Part shown: positions 28,219 to 37,525 of the stretch, piece by piece
Numbering within the stretch: position 1 is the first letter of the stretch
Layout: each line of letters opens with the position of its first letter
Assembly (NCBI RefSeq): GCF_018130695.1
Contig: NZ_JAFCJX010000028.1
Span: forward strand, 1 to 64,000
DNA length: 64,000 bases
Direction: 5' to 3'
DNA from: Bradyrhizobium jicamae
GTDB taxonomy: Bacteria; Pseudomonadota; Alphaproteobacteria; Rhizobiales; Xanthobacteraceae
Position numbers and translations under genes: made by a program
The notes under the pieces: generated by a model
What the model was told of the DNA's origin: nothing
Databases searched by the model: none
What the model saw: the letters and a program-made list of their open reading frames with translations, nothing else

Positions 28219-30765
28219 ATGATGTTTGGAATGCGAGTTCGGGGGGGCTTGTTCGCGACCCTGATCATGTTCGCCGTGCCGGTGGCTGCCACCTTGGCGG
28301 CTACGCTTGTGTCTGTGCCGGCGGTCGCCCAGACCGTCGAATCGATCGCGGTTGAGGGGAACCGTCGCGTCGAGATCGAAACCATTCGCTCCTATTTCCG
28401 GCCCGGTCCGGGCGGGCGGCTGAGCCAGGCCAACATCGACGACGGCCTCAAGGCCCTGATCGAGACCGGCCTGTTCCAGGACGTGCGAATCGACCAGCGC
28501 GGCGGTCGCATCGTCGTGGTCGTGGTCGAGAACCCCGTGATCGGCCGCATCGCCTTCGAGGGCAACAAGAAGGTCAAGGACGAGCAGCTCACCGCTGAAA
28601 TCCAGTCCAAGCCCCGCGGCACCTTCTCGCGCCCGATGGTGCAGTCGGATGCCCAGCGCATCGCCGAAATCTACCGCCGCTCCGGCCGCTATGACGTGCG
28701 CGTCAATCCGCAGATCATCGAGCAGCCGAACAACCGCGTCGACCTCGTGTTCGAGATCTCGGAAGGCGTGAAGACCGGCGTGCGCTCGATCGAGTTCGTC
28801 GGCAACGTCGCCTATTCGTCCTACCGCCTGCGCGACGTCATCAAGACCCGCGAATCGAATCTGCTGAGCTTCCTCGGCGGCAACGACGTCTACGATCCCG
28901 ACCGCGTCGAAGCCGACCGCGACCTGATCCGCCGCTTCTACCTCAAGAACGGCTATGCCGACGTGCAGGTGGTCGCAGCCCTCACCGAATATGATCCGGA
29001 GAAGAAGGGCTTCCTGGTCACCTTCAAGATCGAGGAAGGCCAGCAGTACCGCGTCGCCTCCGTCAACTATTCCTCATCGATCGCGACCCTCGATCCGAAC
29101 GCGCTGAGCTCGTACTCGCGTGTCCGCGTCGGCAATGTCTACAACGCCGAGGCGCTGGAGAAGTCGGTCGAGGAAATGCAGATCGAGGCCTCGCGGCGCG
29201 GCTACGCGTTCGCGGTGGTGCGGCCGCGCGGCGACCGGAACTTCGAGGCGCACACGGTCTCGATCACCTTCGCGGTGGACGAGGGCCCGCGCACCTATAT
29301 CGAGCGCATCAACATCCGCGGCAACACCCGCACCCGCGACTATGTGATCCGCCGCGAGTTCGACATCTCGGAAGGCGACGCCTACAACCGCGCTCTCGTC
29401 GACCGCGCCGAGCGCCGCCTGAAGAACCTCGACTTCTTCAAGAGCGTGAAGATCGTCACCGAGCCCGGCTCGTCGAGCGACCGCGTCGTCCTGATCGTCG
29501 ATCTCGAGGAGAAGTCGACCGGCGACTTCTCGATCTCGGGCGGTTACTCGACCACCGACGGTGCGCTGGCCGAAGTCTCGATCTCCGAACGCAACTTCCT
29601 CGGCCGCGGCCTGTTCGCCCGCGCATCGGTCACCTACGGCCAGTATGCGCGCGGCTATTCGCTGTCGTTCGTCGAACCCTATCTGCTCGACTATCGCGTC
29701 GCGCTCGGTCTCGACTTCTACCAGCGTCAGCAGCTCGCCAACAGCTACATCTCCTACGGCACCAAGACGCTGGGCTTCAGCCCGCGGCTCGGCTTCCAAC
29801 TGCGTGAAGACCTCTCGCTGCAGCTGCGCTACTCGATCTATCAGCAGGAAATCACCCTGCCGTCGACGCTGGCCAACTGTAACATGAACACCTCGAACTC
29901 TCTGCTGGCGTTCAACCCGTCGCCGGCCTGGGTGAACACGCCTGGCAACGTTGTTCCTGCAGGCGTGACCGATGCCTCGGGCCAGGGCCTGTGGTGCTAC
30001 AGCGACGGCGAAGCCTCGCTGCCGGTCCGCAAGGAGCTGGCAGGCGGCAGGACGCTGACCTCGGCGCTCGGCTACTCGCTGAACTACAACACGCTCGACA
30101 ACAACAAGAACCCGACCGACGGCCTCTTGATCGACTTCAAGCAGGACTTCGCGGGTGTCGGCGGCGACGTCAGCTACATCAAGACCGCGATCGATGCGAA
30201 GTACTACACGCCGCTGGTGTCGGACATCGTCGGCATCATCCGTGGCCAGGCCGGTATCCTGAATCAGTTCGGCAACTCCGAGCTGCGCATGCTCGACCAC
30301 TTCCAGATGGGCCCGAACCTGGTCCGCGGCTTCGCGCCGAACGGCATCGGTCCGCGCGACATCAATCCGTACGGCACGCAGGACGCGCTCGGCGGCACCA
30401 AGTATTGGGGCGTGTCGGCGGAACTGCAGATGCCGTTCTGGTTCCTGCCGAAGGAAGTCGGACTCAAGGGCGCGATCTACGCCGACGCCGGCGGCTTGTA
30501 CGATTACAAGGGGCCGACCTCGTGGGCGCAGACGGGCGAAGTCAACGTGCCCGGCTGTATCAAGCCGACCAACAACCCGGCCACCCCGGGAACTTGCCTT
30601 GGTCTGCAGTATGACGACAGCAAGGTCATTCGCAGCTCGGTCGGTGTCGGCCTGATCTGGGCCTCGCCGTTCGGTCCGCTGCGCTTCGACTACGCAGTGC
30701 CGCTGACCAAGGGCCAGTACGATCGCGTGCAGGAATTCAGGTTTGGCGGCGGAACCACGTTCTAA
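28219..30765 (+). CDS. bamA: Outer-membrane protein assembly factor BamA
   Basis: Central subunit of the beta-barrel assembly machine. 848 residues: signal peptide cut near [17 protein letters not shown], five POTRA domains (about 38-430) and a 16-strand barrel with the conserved VRGF loop ([12 protein letters not shown]) and a C-terminal Phe (FRFGGGTTF). I chose the ATG at 28219, giving a clean signal peptide; an in-frame start at 28120 lies in non-conserved leader. 185 bases separate it from rseP, so it may have its own promoter. Confidence 0.97.
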   Translation: MMFGMRVRGGLFATLIMFAVPVAATLAATLVSVPAVAQTVESIAVEGNRRVEIETIRSYFRPGPGGRLSQANIDDGLKALIETGLFQDVRIDQRGGRIVVVVVENPVIGRIAFEGNKKVKDEQLTAEIQSKPRGTFSRPMVQSDAQRIAEIYRRSGRYDVRVNPQIIEQPNNRVDLVFEISEGVKTGVRSIEFVGNVAYSSYRLRDVIKTRESNLLSFLGGNDVYDPDRVEADRDLIRRFYLKNGYADVQVVAALTEYDPEKKGFLVTFKIEEGQQYRVASVNYSSSIATLDPNALSSYSRVRVGNVYNAEALEKSVEEMQIEASRRGYAFAVVRPRGDRNFEAHTVSITFAVDEGPRTYIERINIRGNTRTRDYVIRREFDISEGDAYNRALVDRAERRLKNLDFFKSVKIVTEPGSSSDRVVLIVDLEEKSTGDFSISGGYSTTDGALAEVSISERNFLGRGLFARASVTYGQYARGYSLSFVEPYLLDYRVALGLDFYQRQQLANSYISYGTKTLGFSPRLGFQLREDLSLQLRYSIYQQEITLPSTLANCNMNTSNSLLAFNPSPAWVNTPGNVVPAGVTDASGQGLWCYSDGEASLPVRKELAGGRTLTSALGYSLNYNTLDNNKNPTDGLLIDFKQDFAGVGGDVSYIKTAIDAKYYTPLVSDIVGIIRGQAGILNQFGNSELRMLDHFQMGPNLVRGFAPNGIGPRDINPYGTQDALGGTKYWGVSAELQMPFWFLPKEVGLKGAIYADAGGLYDYKGPTSWAQTGEVNVPGCIKPTNNPATPGTCLGLQYDDSKVIRSSVGVGLIWASPFGPLRFDYAVPLTKGQYDRVQEFRFGGGTTF

Positions 30766-30797
30766 GGTGGTTGCGCGGCCGGACTGCGACGGATGGA

Positions 30798-31859
30798 ATG
30801 GCGCAGCCGATCTTCTTCAAGAGTCCTCCTTCGTCGACGCTGGCTGACATCGCCGCGTTGACGAAGGCGAATTTGGTCGACCCGTCACGGGCCGGTCACA
30901 GGATCCGGGGACTGGCCTCGCTCGACGAGGCCGGTCCGATGCATCTGGCCTTCTTCGACAACCTCAAATACGCCGACCAACTCGCGGCCACGAAGGCCGG
31001 CGCGTGCCTGGTCAGCCCGCGCTTCGAGGCCCAGGTGCCGAAGGGCGTGGCCGTGCTGCGGGCTGCCAAGCCGTTCCACGCCTTCGTCCAGATCGCCCGG
31101 GAATGGCACGGCGACGCGCTGCGGCCGCAAACCTGGTTCGGCACCGAGACCATTGCGCCGAGCGCCATCATCGATCCCTCCGCCCAGCTCGAGGACGGAG
31201 TTGTCGTCGATCCCCTGGCCGTGATCGGGCCGCGGGTCGAGATCGGTACCGGCACGGTGATCGGCGCAGGCGCAGTGATCGCCGCCGACGTGAAGATCGG
31301 CCGCGACTGCAATGTCGGCGCCAAGACCACGATCCAGTTTGCGCTGATCGGCAACAACGTGCTGATCCATCCCGGCTGCAATATCGGCCAGGACGGCTAC
31401 GGCTTCATCTTCTTCGGCCCGTCGGGCCATCTGAAGGTGCCGCAGACCGGGCGAGTCGTGATCCAGAACAATGTCGAGGTCGGCGCCGGTTCCACCATCG
31501 ACCGCGGATCGCTGCGCGACACCGTGATCGGCGAGGGCACCAAAATCGACAATCAGGTCCAGATCGGCCACAATGTGACCATTGGCAGGCACTGCCTGCT
31601 CGCGGCCCAGATCGGTCTCGCGGGCAGCCTGACGATCGGCGACAGCGTCGCGCTGGGCGCCAAGGTGGGCATCAACAACCACCTCAAGATCGGCGACGGC
31701 GCGCAGGTCACCGCAATGAGCGGGGTCAAGGACGACATCCCGCCCGGCGGTCGCTGGGGCGGTTTCTTTGCGAAGCCGACCAAGCAGTGGTTTCGGGAAA
31801 TTCTCGCGGTGGAGCGCCTGGTGCGCGACAACGCCGCGAATACGAAGGATGAAGAGTGA
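30798..31859 (+). CDS. lpxD: UDP-3-O-(3-hydroxyacyl)glucosamine N-acyltransferase
   Basis: Third step of lipid A synthesis. 353 residues: N-terminal uridine-binding domain (about 1-110), then a left-handed beta-helix of hexapeptide repeats (for example [20 protein letters not shown]), catalytic His expected in the stretch [15 protein letters not shown]. Start ATG 30798, 32 bases after bamA. Overlaps fabZ by one base (TGATG). Confidence 0.96.
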   Translation: MAQPIFFKSPPSSTLADIAALTKANLVDPSRAGHRIRGLASLDEAGPMHLAFFDNLKYADQLAATKAGACLVSPRFEAQVPKGVAVLRAAKPFHAFVQIAREWHGDALRPQTWFGTETIAPSAIIDPSAQLEDGVVVDPLAVIGPRVEIGTGTVIGAGAVIAADVKIGRDCNVGAKTTIQFALIGNNVLIHPGCNIGQDGYGFIFFGPSGHLKVPQTGRVVIQNNVEVGAGSTIDRGSLRDTVIGEGTKIDNQVQIGHNVTIGRHCLLAAQIGLAGSLTIGDSVALGAKVGINNHLKIGDGAQVTAMSGVKDDIPPGGRWGGFFAKPTKQWFREILAVERLVRDNAANTKDEE

Positions 31860-32317
31860 TGGAGGAGGCCGCGGTCAGGTTCGAGCTCGTGGATATCAAC
31901 GATATCCTGAAGACGCTCCCGCACCGTTTTCCGATGCTGCTGATCGACCGGGTCGTCAAGATCCGCACCGATTACAGCGGCATCGGCATCAAGAACGTCA
32001 CCTTCAACGAGCCGGCGTTCCAGGGACATTTCCCGGAGCGGCCGGTCTACCCCGGCGTGATGATGATCGAGGCGATGGCGCAGACCGCCGGCGTGATCGG
32101 CATCAAGTCGGTCGAGGGCACCGAGAAGCCGCGTGCGGTGTATTTCCTCACCATCGACAAATGCAAGTTCAGGAAGCCGGTGCTGCCCGGCGACACCATC
32201 GAGTATCACATGCGCTCGCTCGGTCGTCGCAAGGCGATGTGGTGGTTTCACGGCGACGCCAAGGTCAACGGCCAGGTCGTCGCCGAGGCCGATGTCGGCG
32301 CCATGCTGACGGACTGA
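31859..32317 (+). CDS. fabZ: 3-hydroxyacyl-ACP dehydratase FabZ
   Basis: Dehydrates hydroxyacyl-ACP in fatty acid elongation and competes with lipid A enzymes for the same substrate. 152 residues with [13 protein letters not shown] and the active-site segment [20 protein letters not shown] (catalytic His and Glu). ATG 31859 overlaps the lpxD stop; a GTG one codon upstream is possible. Unusually, an opposite-strand gene follows before lpxA. Confidence 0.97.
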   Translation: MEEAAVRFELVDINDILKTLPHRFPMLLIDRVVKIRTDYSGIGIKNVTFNEPAFQGHFPERPVYPGVMMIEAMAQTAGVIGIKSVEGTEKPRAVYFLTIDKCKFRKPVLPGDTIEYHMRSLGRRKAMWWFHGDAKVNGQVVAEADVGAMLTD

Positions 32318-32335
32318 ACTGCAGCCTGTTGCGCG

Positions 32336-32653
32336 CTACGCCGGGCAGGCGTAGCGGCCGTCGGCGCCCGCGATCCGCAAGGTGCGATTGACGAACAGGC
32401 CCATCGATGGCGCATTCATCAGCGCATCGTAGGTCTCATTTGGCACGCTGCAATAGTGCTGGTAGGCGCCTCTGACAGCGACGAGCAAGGTGCGCCGGGC
32501 GGCGTCGTAGCAGACGCGCTGGACCATGCTGCTGCGGTTGATGTCGCAGCACGCGAAGGTCGCGAGGTCGACGCTCGCATTGCCGATCTCGATCGTCTCC
32601 GAACTGATCGGCGCGGCAAGCAGCTGGTAGATCAGCGCGACGGCCCGGACCAT
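32336..32653 (-). CDS. KTSC-domain-like small protein
   Basis: 105 residues; from about residue 40 the pattern SSMVQRVCYDAARRTLLVAV, GAYQHYCSVP, YDALMNAPSMGLFVNR matches the KTSC domain (Y-D ... Y-x-Y ... VP ... L-x-x-A-x-S-x-G), a short domain of unknown function often near lysyl-tRNA synthetases or phage genes. The N-terminal 40 residues are Cys-containing but not a clear signal. It lies opposite to the lpx genes, between fabZ and lpxA, which are normally adjacent. Confidence 0.65.
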   Translation of the reverse strand: MVRAVALIYQLLAAPISSETIEIGNASVDLATFACCDINRSSMVQRVCYDAARRTLLVAVRGAYQHYCSVPNETYDALMNAPSMGLFVNRTLRIAGADGRYACPA

Positions 32654-32792
32654 GGATGCCCTGTTTGGGATGCCCCTGTTTGCAACAGGCCGTCATGATA
32701 CGTCACTGGACAGGCCGGGCATAGGCACGCTAACCACCGGCAAATGCGACGCTTTGGCGCTCTCGCGCTGTTAACTTTTGGATGTCCCCGAG

Positions 32793-33587
32793 ATGAGCAA
32801 GATCGATCCCACCGCGCGGATTGCCGATGGCGCCGTGATCGGCGCGGGCACCGAGATCGGTCCGTACTGCATCATCGGGCCCGACGTCGTGATCGGCGAG
32901 AACTGCAAGCTGATCGCGCATGTCCACATCACCGCGCAGACCACGATCGGTGACGGCTGCATCATCTATCCCTTCGTCTCGCTCGGCACGCCGCCGCAGA
33001 GCTTGAGCTATCGCGGTGAACTCACGCGGCTCGAGATCGGCAAGGGCTGCACGATCCGCGAATCCGTCACCATGAACGCCGGCACGGTTGCCGGCGGCGG
33101 CGTGACACGGGTCGGTGACCGCGGTTACTTCATGAACTGCGCCCATGTCGGCCACGACTGCCAGGTCGGCAATGATGTGATCTTCGCGACGTCGGCGACG
33201 CTCGGCGGCCACTGCGAGATCGGCGATTTCGTCTTCATCGGCGGGCTGTCGGCGGTGCACCAGTTCACGCGGATCGGCCCGCAAGTCATGGTGGGCGGCG
33301 TCTGCGGCGTGCGTGGAGACGTCATCCCGTTCGGTCTCGTCAACGGGCAATATGCCGTCCTCGAAGGCCTCAACATCATCGGCATGAAGCGCCGGCAGTT
33401 CACCAAGCAGCGCCTCGCCACCGTGCGATCATTCTACCAACAGCTTTTCCATGGTCCCGGCATCTTTGCCGAGCGGCTCGCTTCCGTGCAGCCGTTGGCG
33501 GGGGAGGATCCGGCGATCGCCGAGATCCTGGCCTTCATCGATGGCGGCAAGCACCGCGCGCTCTGCCTTCCCGCCGACGGCAATTGA
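32793..33587 (+). CDS. lpxA: Acyl-ACP-UDP-N-acetylglucosamine O-acyltransferase
   Basis: First acylation of lipid A. 264 residues: hexapeptide-repeat beta-helix from the N-terminus (SKIDPTARIADGAVIGAGTE), catalytic His in MNCAHVGHDCQVG, and a C-terminal helical domain. Start ATG 32793. Because fabZ is 475 bases away with an opposing gene between, lpxA-lpxI-lpxB probably have a promoter within 32654-32792. Confidence 0.97.
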   Translation: MSKIDPTARIADGAVIGAGTEIGPYCIIGPDVVIGENCKLIAHVHITAQTTIGDGCIIYPFVSLGTPPQSLSYRGELTRLEIGKGCTIRESVTMNAGTVAGGGVTRVGDRGYFMNCAHVGHDCQVGNDVIFATSATLGGHCEIGDFVFIGGLSAVHQFTRIGPQVMVGGVCGVRGDVIPFGLVNGQYAVLEGLNIIGMKRRQFTKQRLATVRSFYQQLFHGPGIFAERLASVQPLAGEDPAIAEILAFIDGGKHRALCLPADGN

Positions 33588-33594
33588 TGATGCG

Positions 33595-34464
33595 ATGGCC
33601 GCCAGCATGACGTCAGCGGCATCCGAAATCGTTTCACCGGTCGGCGTGATCGCTGGCGGCGGCGCGATGCCGTTCGCGGTGGCGGACTCGCTTGCGGCTC
33701 GCGGCATTACGCCGGTGCTGTTCGCGCTGCGCGGCGCCTGCGATCCCGCGCGCGCCGAACGCTTTCGCCATCGCTGGATCTCGGTCGGCCAGGTCGGCCG
33801 CGCCACGCAATTGTTTCGCGAGGAGGGCTGCCGCGACCTGATCTTCATCGGCACGCTGGTGCGTCCGGCGCTGTCGGAGATCCGCATCGACTGGGGCACG
33901 CTCAGAGTTCTCGGACGCATCATGCGGTCGTTTCGCGGCGGTGACGATCATCTGCTGTCCGGCATCGGCAAGATCTTCGAGCAGCAGGGCTTTCGCATGG
34001 TCGGGATCAAGGACGTCGCGCCCGACCTGTTGATGCCGGAAGGCGCAATCACCCGCGCCGTGCCGAAGGGGCCGGCCGTTGCCGACATCGCGCGGGGGCG
34101 GGCGGTGCTCGCAGCTCTCGGCCCGTTCGACATTGGTCAGGCCGCGGTCGTGATCGACGGCCACGTCGTGGCGGTCGAGGACATTGAGGGCACCGACGGA
34201 CTGCTCGCCCGCGTCGCAAAGCTCCGTGCGGACGGCCGGATTCGTGCCAGCGGCGGCCGCGGCGTGCTGGTGAAGGCGCCCAAGAGTGGCCAGGATCTGC
34301 GCTTCGACCTGCCGACCATCGGCGCGCGCACCGTCGAGGGCGCGGCTAAAGCCGAACTTGCCGGCATCGCCGTGATCGCCGGCAACACGATCGCGGCCGA
34401 GCCGCAGGCCATGATCGAGGCCGCCGACAAGGCCGGCCTGTTCATCCAGGGGCTGCCGGCGTGA
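33595..34464 (+). CDS. lpxI: UDP-2,3-diacylglucosamine diphosphatase LpxI
   Basis: Hydrolyses UDP-2,3-diacylglucosamine to lipid X, the alphaproteobacterial replacement for LpxH. 289 residues of the DUF1009 family: VGVIAGGGAMPFAVADSL at the N-terminus and VVIDGHVVAVEDIEGTDG in the C-terminal domain, with GRGVLVKAPKSGQDLRFDLP following. Start ATG 33595, eight bases after lpxA. Overlaps lpxB by one base. Confidence 0.96.
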   Translation: MAASMTSAASEIVSPVGVIAGGGAMPFAVADSLAARGITPVLFALRGACDPARAERFRHRWISVGQVGRATQLFREEGCRDLIFIGTLVRPALSEIRIDWGTLRVLGRIMRSFRGGDDHLLSGIGKIFEQQGFRMVGIKDVAPDLLMPEGAITRAVPKGPAVADIARGRAVLAALGPFDIGQAAVVIDGHVVAVEDIEGTDGLLARVAKLRADGRIRASGGRGVLVKAPKSGQDLRFDLPTIGARTVEGAAKAELAGIAVIAGNTIAAEPQAMIEAADKAGLFIQGLPA

Positions 34465-35651
34465 TGGCGCCGCGTCCCACCGCTACGTCAGGGCGGAAGA
34501 TCTTTCTGATCGCGACGGAAGAGTCCGGCGACCGGCTCGGCGCCAATCTGATGAAGGTGCTGCGCCAGCGCCTTGGCGATGCCGTCCGCTTCGAGGGCGT
34601 CGGCGGCCGGGCGATGGCGCAGGAAGGGCTGGCCTCGCTGTTTCCGATCGAGGAGCTCTCGATCATCGGCCTTGCCGCCGTCGTCAAGCAATTGCCAAAG
34701 ATCCTGCGGCTGATCCGCGCGACCTCGGACGCCGTGATCTCGGCCAGGCCCGACATCCTCGTCATCATCGACAGCCCCGACTTCACCCATCGCGTGGCGC
34801 GGCGCGTCCGTAGCCTCGATCCAAATATCCCCGTTGTCGACTACGTCTCGCCGTCGGTGTGGGCGTGGCGGCCGGGCAGGGCGCGCGCGATGCTCGGCTA
34901 TGTCGATCACGTGCTGGCGCTGCTGCCGTTCGAGCCGGAGGCCTACGAGCGGCTGAAGGGTCCGCCCTGCAGCTATGTCGGCCATCCCCTGACCGAGCAA
35001 TTGGCCTCGCTGCGCCCATCGGCAACCGAGCAGGCGCGGCGGGACGCGTCTCCGCCGGTGCTGCTGGTCCTGCCGGGCAGCCGCCGCAGCGAGATCCGCC
35101 ATCACATGGCGGTGTTCGGCGGGACGCTGGGCAGGCTCCGCGACGAGGGGACGTCGTTCGAGGCCGTGCTGCCGACCATGCCGCATCTCGAAGCCGCGGT
35201 CGCGGAGGGGCTGAGGGACTGGCCGGTACAGCCGCGCGTCGTGATCGGCGAGCAGGAGAAGCGCGCCGCGTTCCGCAGCGCGCATGCCGCGCTCGCCAAG
35301 TCGGGAACGGTGACGCTGGAACTGGCATTGGCCGGCGTGCCAATGGTGACGGCCTATCGCACCGGCGCGATCGAAGCGGCGATCCTGCGCCGCGCCATCA
35401 AGGTCAATTCGGTGATCCTCGCCAATCTCGTGATCGGCGACAACGTCATCCCGGAGTATTTGCAGGAGGACTGCACGCCGGAGAAGCTCGCGGCCGCCTT
35501 GCGAGATCTGCTCGGCGCCTCCGACCTGCGCCGGCGTCAGCTTGAGGCCTTCGCGACAATCGACGGCGTCATGTCGACCGGCAACCAATCGCCCTCTGGC
35601 CGGTCCGCGGAGATCGTGCTGGCCACGATGCGGAAGTCGCGGGACGCATAG
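34464..35651 (+). CDS. lpxB: Lipid A disaccharide synthase
   Basis: Joins lipid X and its UDP precursor (glycosyltransferase family 19). 395 residues: ATEESGDRLGANLM at the N-terminus, YVSPSVWAWRPGRARAM, LPFEPEAY, VGHPL, LPGSRRSEI, and KSGTVTLELALAGVPMV in the donor site. ATG 34464 overlaps lpxI; a GTG lies one codon upstream. End of the lipid A block. Confidence 0.97.
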   Translation: MAPRPTATSGRKIFLIATEESGDRLGANLMKVLRQRLGDAVRFEGVGGRAMAQEGLASLFPIEELSIIGLAAVVKQLPKILRLIRATSDAVISARPDILVIIDSPDFTHRVARRVRSLDPNIPVVDYVSPSVWAWRPGRARAMLGYVDHVLALLPFEPEAYERLKGPPCSYVGHPLTEQLASLRPSATEQARRDASPPVLLVLPGSRRSEIRHHMAVFGGTLGRLRDEGTSFEAVLPTMPHLEAAVAEGLRDWPVQPRVVIGEQEKRAAFRSAHAALAKSGTVTLELALAGVPMVTAYRTGAIEAAILRRAIKVNSVILANLVIGDNVIPEYLQEDCTPEKLAAALRDLLGASDLRRRQLEAFATIDGVMSTGNQSPSGRSAEIVLATMRKSRDA

Positions 35652-35725
35652 CCGACAACGCGCCGACCGCGTCACTCTGCCACGTAAAGATGGCGTGAAC
35701 ACCGTGAGGTTGCATCAATTATAGA

Positions 35726-35752
35726 TTGTACATTGCCACGACACTTTATAAG
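35726..35752 (+). promoter_or_regulatory. Possible promoter of the decarboxylase-oxidase cassette
   Basis: TTGTAC and TATAAG with a 15-base spacer lie in a short AT-richer stretch, about 40 bases before the decarboxylase ATG. The spacing is short of ideal. Confidence 0.3.
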
Positions 35753-35789
35753 GTTGAGTCGTTGATGCCGATGCACGTCGCGGGGCGCA

Positions 35790-37520
35790 ATGACAAACCA
35801 GCCATCCACAATCCAGCCATTCACGGTTGCCGACTATCTTCTCACCCGATTGAAACAGCTTGATGTCACCGAGGTCTTTCAGATCCCCGGTGATTATGTG
35901 AAGCATTTTACTCAAGCGCTGGAGCATTTCCCCGGCATCAATGCCATCGGCGCCATCAACGAGCTGGACGCCGCCTATGCCGCCGACGCCTATGGCCGCA
36001 CGCGGGGGCTCGCCGCGGTCTCGCTGCAGTATGGCGTCTCCACCTTCAGCGCGCTCAACGCGATCGCCGGCGCCTATGTCGAATTCTCGCCGATCGTGGT
36101 GATCAGCGCGACGCCGGGTGCGGATGCCCGGCAGATCGGCAAGATGTATGACGTGCTGTACCACCACTCGACCGGCAATCTGCGGGCCGACCAGGAGGTC
36201 TTCCGGCAGGTCACGGTGGCGGCGGAGACGCTCTCCACCTCGGTCGGCGCGGCCGAGAAGATCGACAATCTGCTGATTGCGGCGATCACCTACAAGCGGC
36301 CGGTCTACATCGAGTGCTACAAGGAAGTCTGGGGCGAGCCCTGTCCGCGGCCGTCCCACGACAAGCTGCACCCGCTCAAATTCACCAGCGAGCCATTGGC
36401 GCTGGAGAACGCGGTGGATGCGGCCTGGGTCCAGATCACGACCGCGAAAAATCCCATGATCTTCGCCGGTGTCGAGGTGCTGCGTCACGGCCTGTCCGAT
36501 CTGCTGCAAGAGATCATCGACGCCAGCGGCTTCCTCTACACCACCACGACGCTCGGCAAGACGGTGCTGGACGAGAAGGGCCCGAAATTCATCGGCACCT
36601 ATTCCGACGCGGCCTCGATCGAGAGCGTGCATGATCTCGTTGCCGAGGCGGACTGCTTCCTGACGCTCGGCGCCATCATCACCGACGACTATCTCTGGTT
36701 CATCGAGAACAAGTACGCCGACATGGTGCTCGCAACCACCACGCAGATCCGCGTCGGCTATTTCATCTTCGACGGCGTGACCATGAAGGATTTCATGGAA
36801 GCCTTGCTCAAGCGCTTCAAGTCGACCAAGGGCTATCCGCTGTCCGCCGTCGCGCCGCCGCAGCCGGCCTATCCGGAGCCGTGGGCTTCCAATTCCGATC
36901 CGCAGTGGAACGACAAGCCGGAGATCATCACCTACAACCGTTTCTTCCAGCATTCGATGAAGTTCCTGCAGGATCACAAGATGCTGGATCAGATCGTGAT
37001 GACCTACGGCGTCAGTTCGGCGCTGTATGTGGCGACCAATGCCTACGGCCTGTCCAAGGGCAGTTTCATCGGATCGGCGGCGTGGCAGTGCATCGGCTTC
37101 GAGACCGGTGCAGCTTCCGGCGCGCAGTTCGGCAGCGGCAAGCGCGCCTGGACCATCGCCGGCGACGGCGGCTTCATGATGGTCTGTCAGTCGCTGTCGA
37201 CACTGGCGCGCAACAAGCTCAACGCCGTGATCTTCGTGATGAGCAACGCGGTCTACGCGATCGAGCAGGTCTATGTCGACATCACCGCGTTCGAGCCGGG
37301 CCCTGAGCACAAGTTCGATACGTTCGATATCCTGCCGAAATGGGACTATCTGGCGCTGGCCAAGGCCTTCGGCGCCAAGGGCTACCGCGTGACGACGATC
37401 AGCGAGCTGAACGCGGTGCTGCATGAGCTCAAGACGACGACCCACCAGCCTTCGCTGGTCGAGGTCGTCATCCCCGAGAAGGACTTGCCCCGGCAGATGC
37501 TCCGGCTGGGCGTGGAGTAG
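35790..37520 (+). CDS. ThDP-dependent 2-oxoacid decarboxylase (pyruvate/indolepyruvate decarboxylase-like)
   Basis: 576 residues with the full plan of pyruvate and indole/phenylpyruvate decarboxylases. Seen: the ThDP-activating Glu in INELDAAYAADAYGRTRG (about residue 57), the His-His pair in YHHSTGN, the cofactor motif GDGGFMMVCQ ending in SNAVYAIEQ with the catalytic Glu, and the downstream WDYLALAKAFGAKG. All catalytic residues expected of a decarboxylase are therefore present. Substrate is not determined: pyruvate, phenylpyruvate and indolepyruvate are possible. The coupled FAD oxidase gene argues for an amino-acid-derived 2-oxo acid. Located between lpxB and gltA, outside the conserved block. 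Confidence 0.88.
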   Translation: MTNQPSTIQPFTVADYLLTRLKQLDVTEVFQIPGDYVKHFTQALEHFPGINAIGAINELDAAYAADAYGRTRGLAAVSLQYGVSTFSALNAIAGAYVEFSPIVVISATPGADARQIGKMYDVLYHHSTGNLRADQEVFRQVTVAAETLSTSVGAAEKIDNLLIAAITYKRPVYIECYKEVWGEPCPRPSHDKLHPLKFTSEPLALENAVDAAWVQITTAKNPMIFAGVEVLRHGLSDLLQEIIDASGFLYTTTTLGKTVLDEKGPKFIGTYSDAASIESVHDLVAEADCFLTLGAIITDDYLWFIENKYADMVLATTTQIRVGYFIFDGVTMKDFMEALLKRFKSTKGYPLSAVAPPQPAYPEPWASNSDPQWNDKPEIITYNRFFQHSMKFLQDHKMLDQIVMTYGVSSALYVATNAYGLSKGSFIGSAAWQCIGFETGAASGAQFGSGKRAWTIAGDGGFMMVCQSLSTLARNKLNAVIFVMSNAVYAIEQVYVDITAFEPGPEHKFDTFDILPKWDYLALAKAFGAKGYRVTTISELNAVLHELKTTTHQPSLVEVVIPEKDLPRQMLRLGVE

Positions 37521-37525
37521 CAATC

